NCBI GenBank assembly: GCA_004194705.1
Contig: SADC01000101.1
Location: 62,001 to 126,000 of the forward strand
DNA from: Ditylenchus dipsaci
Taxonomy: Eukaryota > Nematoda > Chromadorea > Rhabditida > Anguinidae
DNA: 64,000 nucleotides
Direction: 5' to 3'
Part shown: positions 63,886 to 64,000 of the stretch, piece by piece
Numbering within the stretch: position 1 is the stretch's first letter
How the letters are laid out: each line of letters starts with the position of its first letter
Translations under genes and position numbers: made by a program
The notes under the pieces: generated by a model
What the model was told of the DNA's origin: nothing
Database searches by the model: none
What the model saw: the letters and a program-made list of their open reading frames with translations, nothing else

Positions 63886-64000
63886 CTGACGCAAAATTAT
63901 AGTTAGTGGTTTGATTGTGTCTTTTGAAAGTTTTTTCTGTCAAAAAATTAATATGTTTTTTAATTTTGGGTATCTGCAAAGCGCATATTTTTTATTTTCA

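Overview
This is a stretch of animal (metazoan) nuclear DNA, probably from an AT-rich, transposon-laden invertebrate; the species cannot be named from the sequence. The evidence is spliceosomal genes with GT/AG introns, a fused APS-kinase/ATP-sulfurylase (PAPS synthase, the animal arrangement), a CPSF6-type cleavage factor, an RMDN-type TPR protein and an ANKLE1/LEM-3-type GIY-YIG nuclease. Most of the six-frame ORFs are chance or lie in repeats, so the genes were assembled exon by exon and checked by splice phase.

Layout. 1-2.6 kb: repeats, then the last exon of a PAPS synthase whose other exons lie left of the window. 4.5-12.5 kb (+): complete RMDN-like gene, 7 coding exons, intron 6 filled by a multi-level nest of transposons. 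14.0-16.6 kb (+): four-exon gene of unknown function. 18.4-25.9 kb (+): full PAPS synthase, 11 coding exons. 27.9-28.5 kb (+): small four-exon GIY-YIG nuclease. 31.2-33.4 kb (-): F-box-like gene split by a hAT-type element. 36.6-38.3 kb: TTAA-flanked element with about 600-bp inverted repeats carrying only a piggyBac-type cysteine-rich domain. 40.3-44.3 kb (-): CPSF6, 11 coding exons. 44.3-49.5 kb: densely nested miniature elements upstream of CPSF6. 49.5-64 kb: no convincing gene, only scattered elements, tRNA-like sequences and one weak ORF.

The genes do not form a pathway; they are ordinary housekeeping genes in a sea of miniature inverted-repeat elements (MITEs). The most informative content is in those elements. 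Several have exact target-site duplications, and some have a related empty copy elsewhere in the window, which fixes their class: 8-bp (hAT), TWA (Harbinger-like), TTAA (piggyBac/Kolobok-like) and TA (pogo/mariner-like). Three points stand out: two TTAA elements encode a piggyBac cysteine-rich domain without a catalytic domain; hAT and Harbinger-like MITEs are each filled with their own short repeated word; and both PAPS synthase copies carry a cluster of one-base deletions while neighbouring genes have none.
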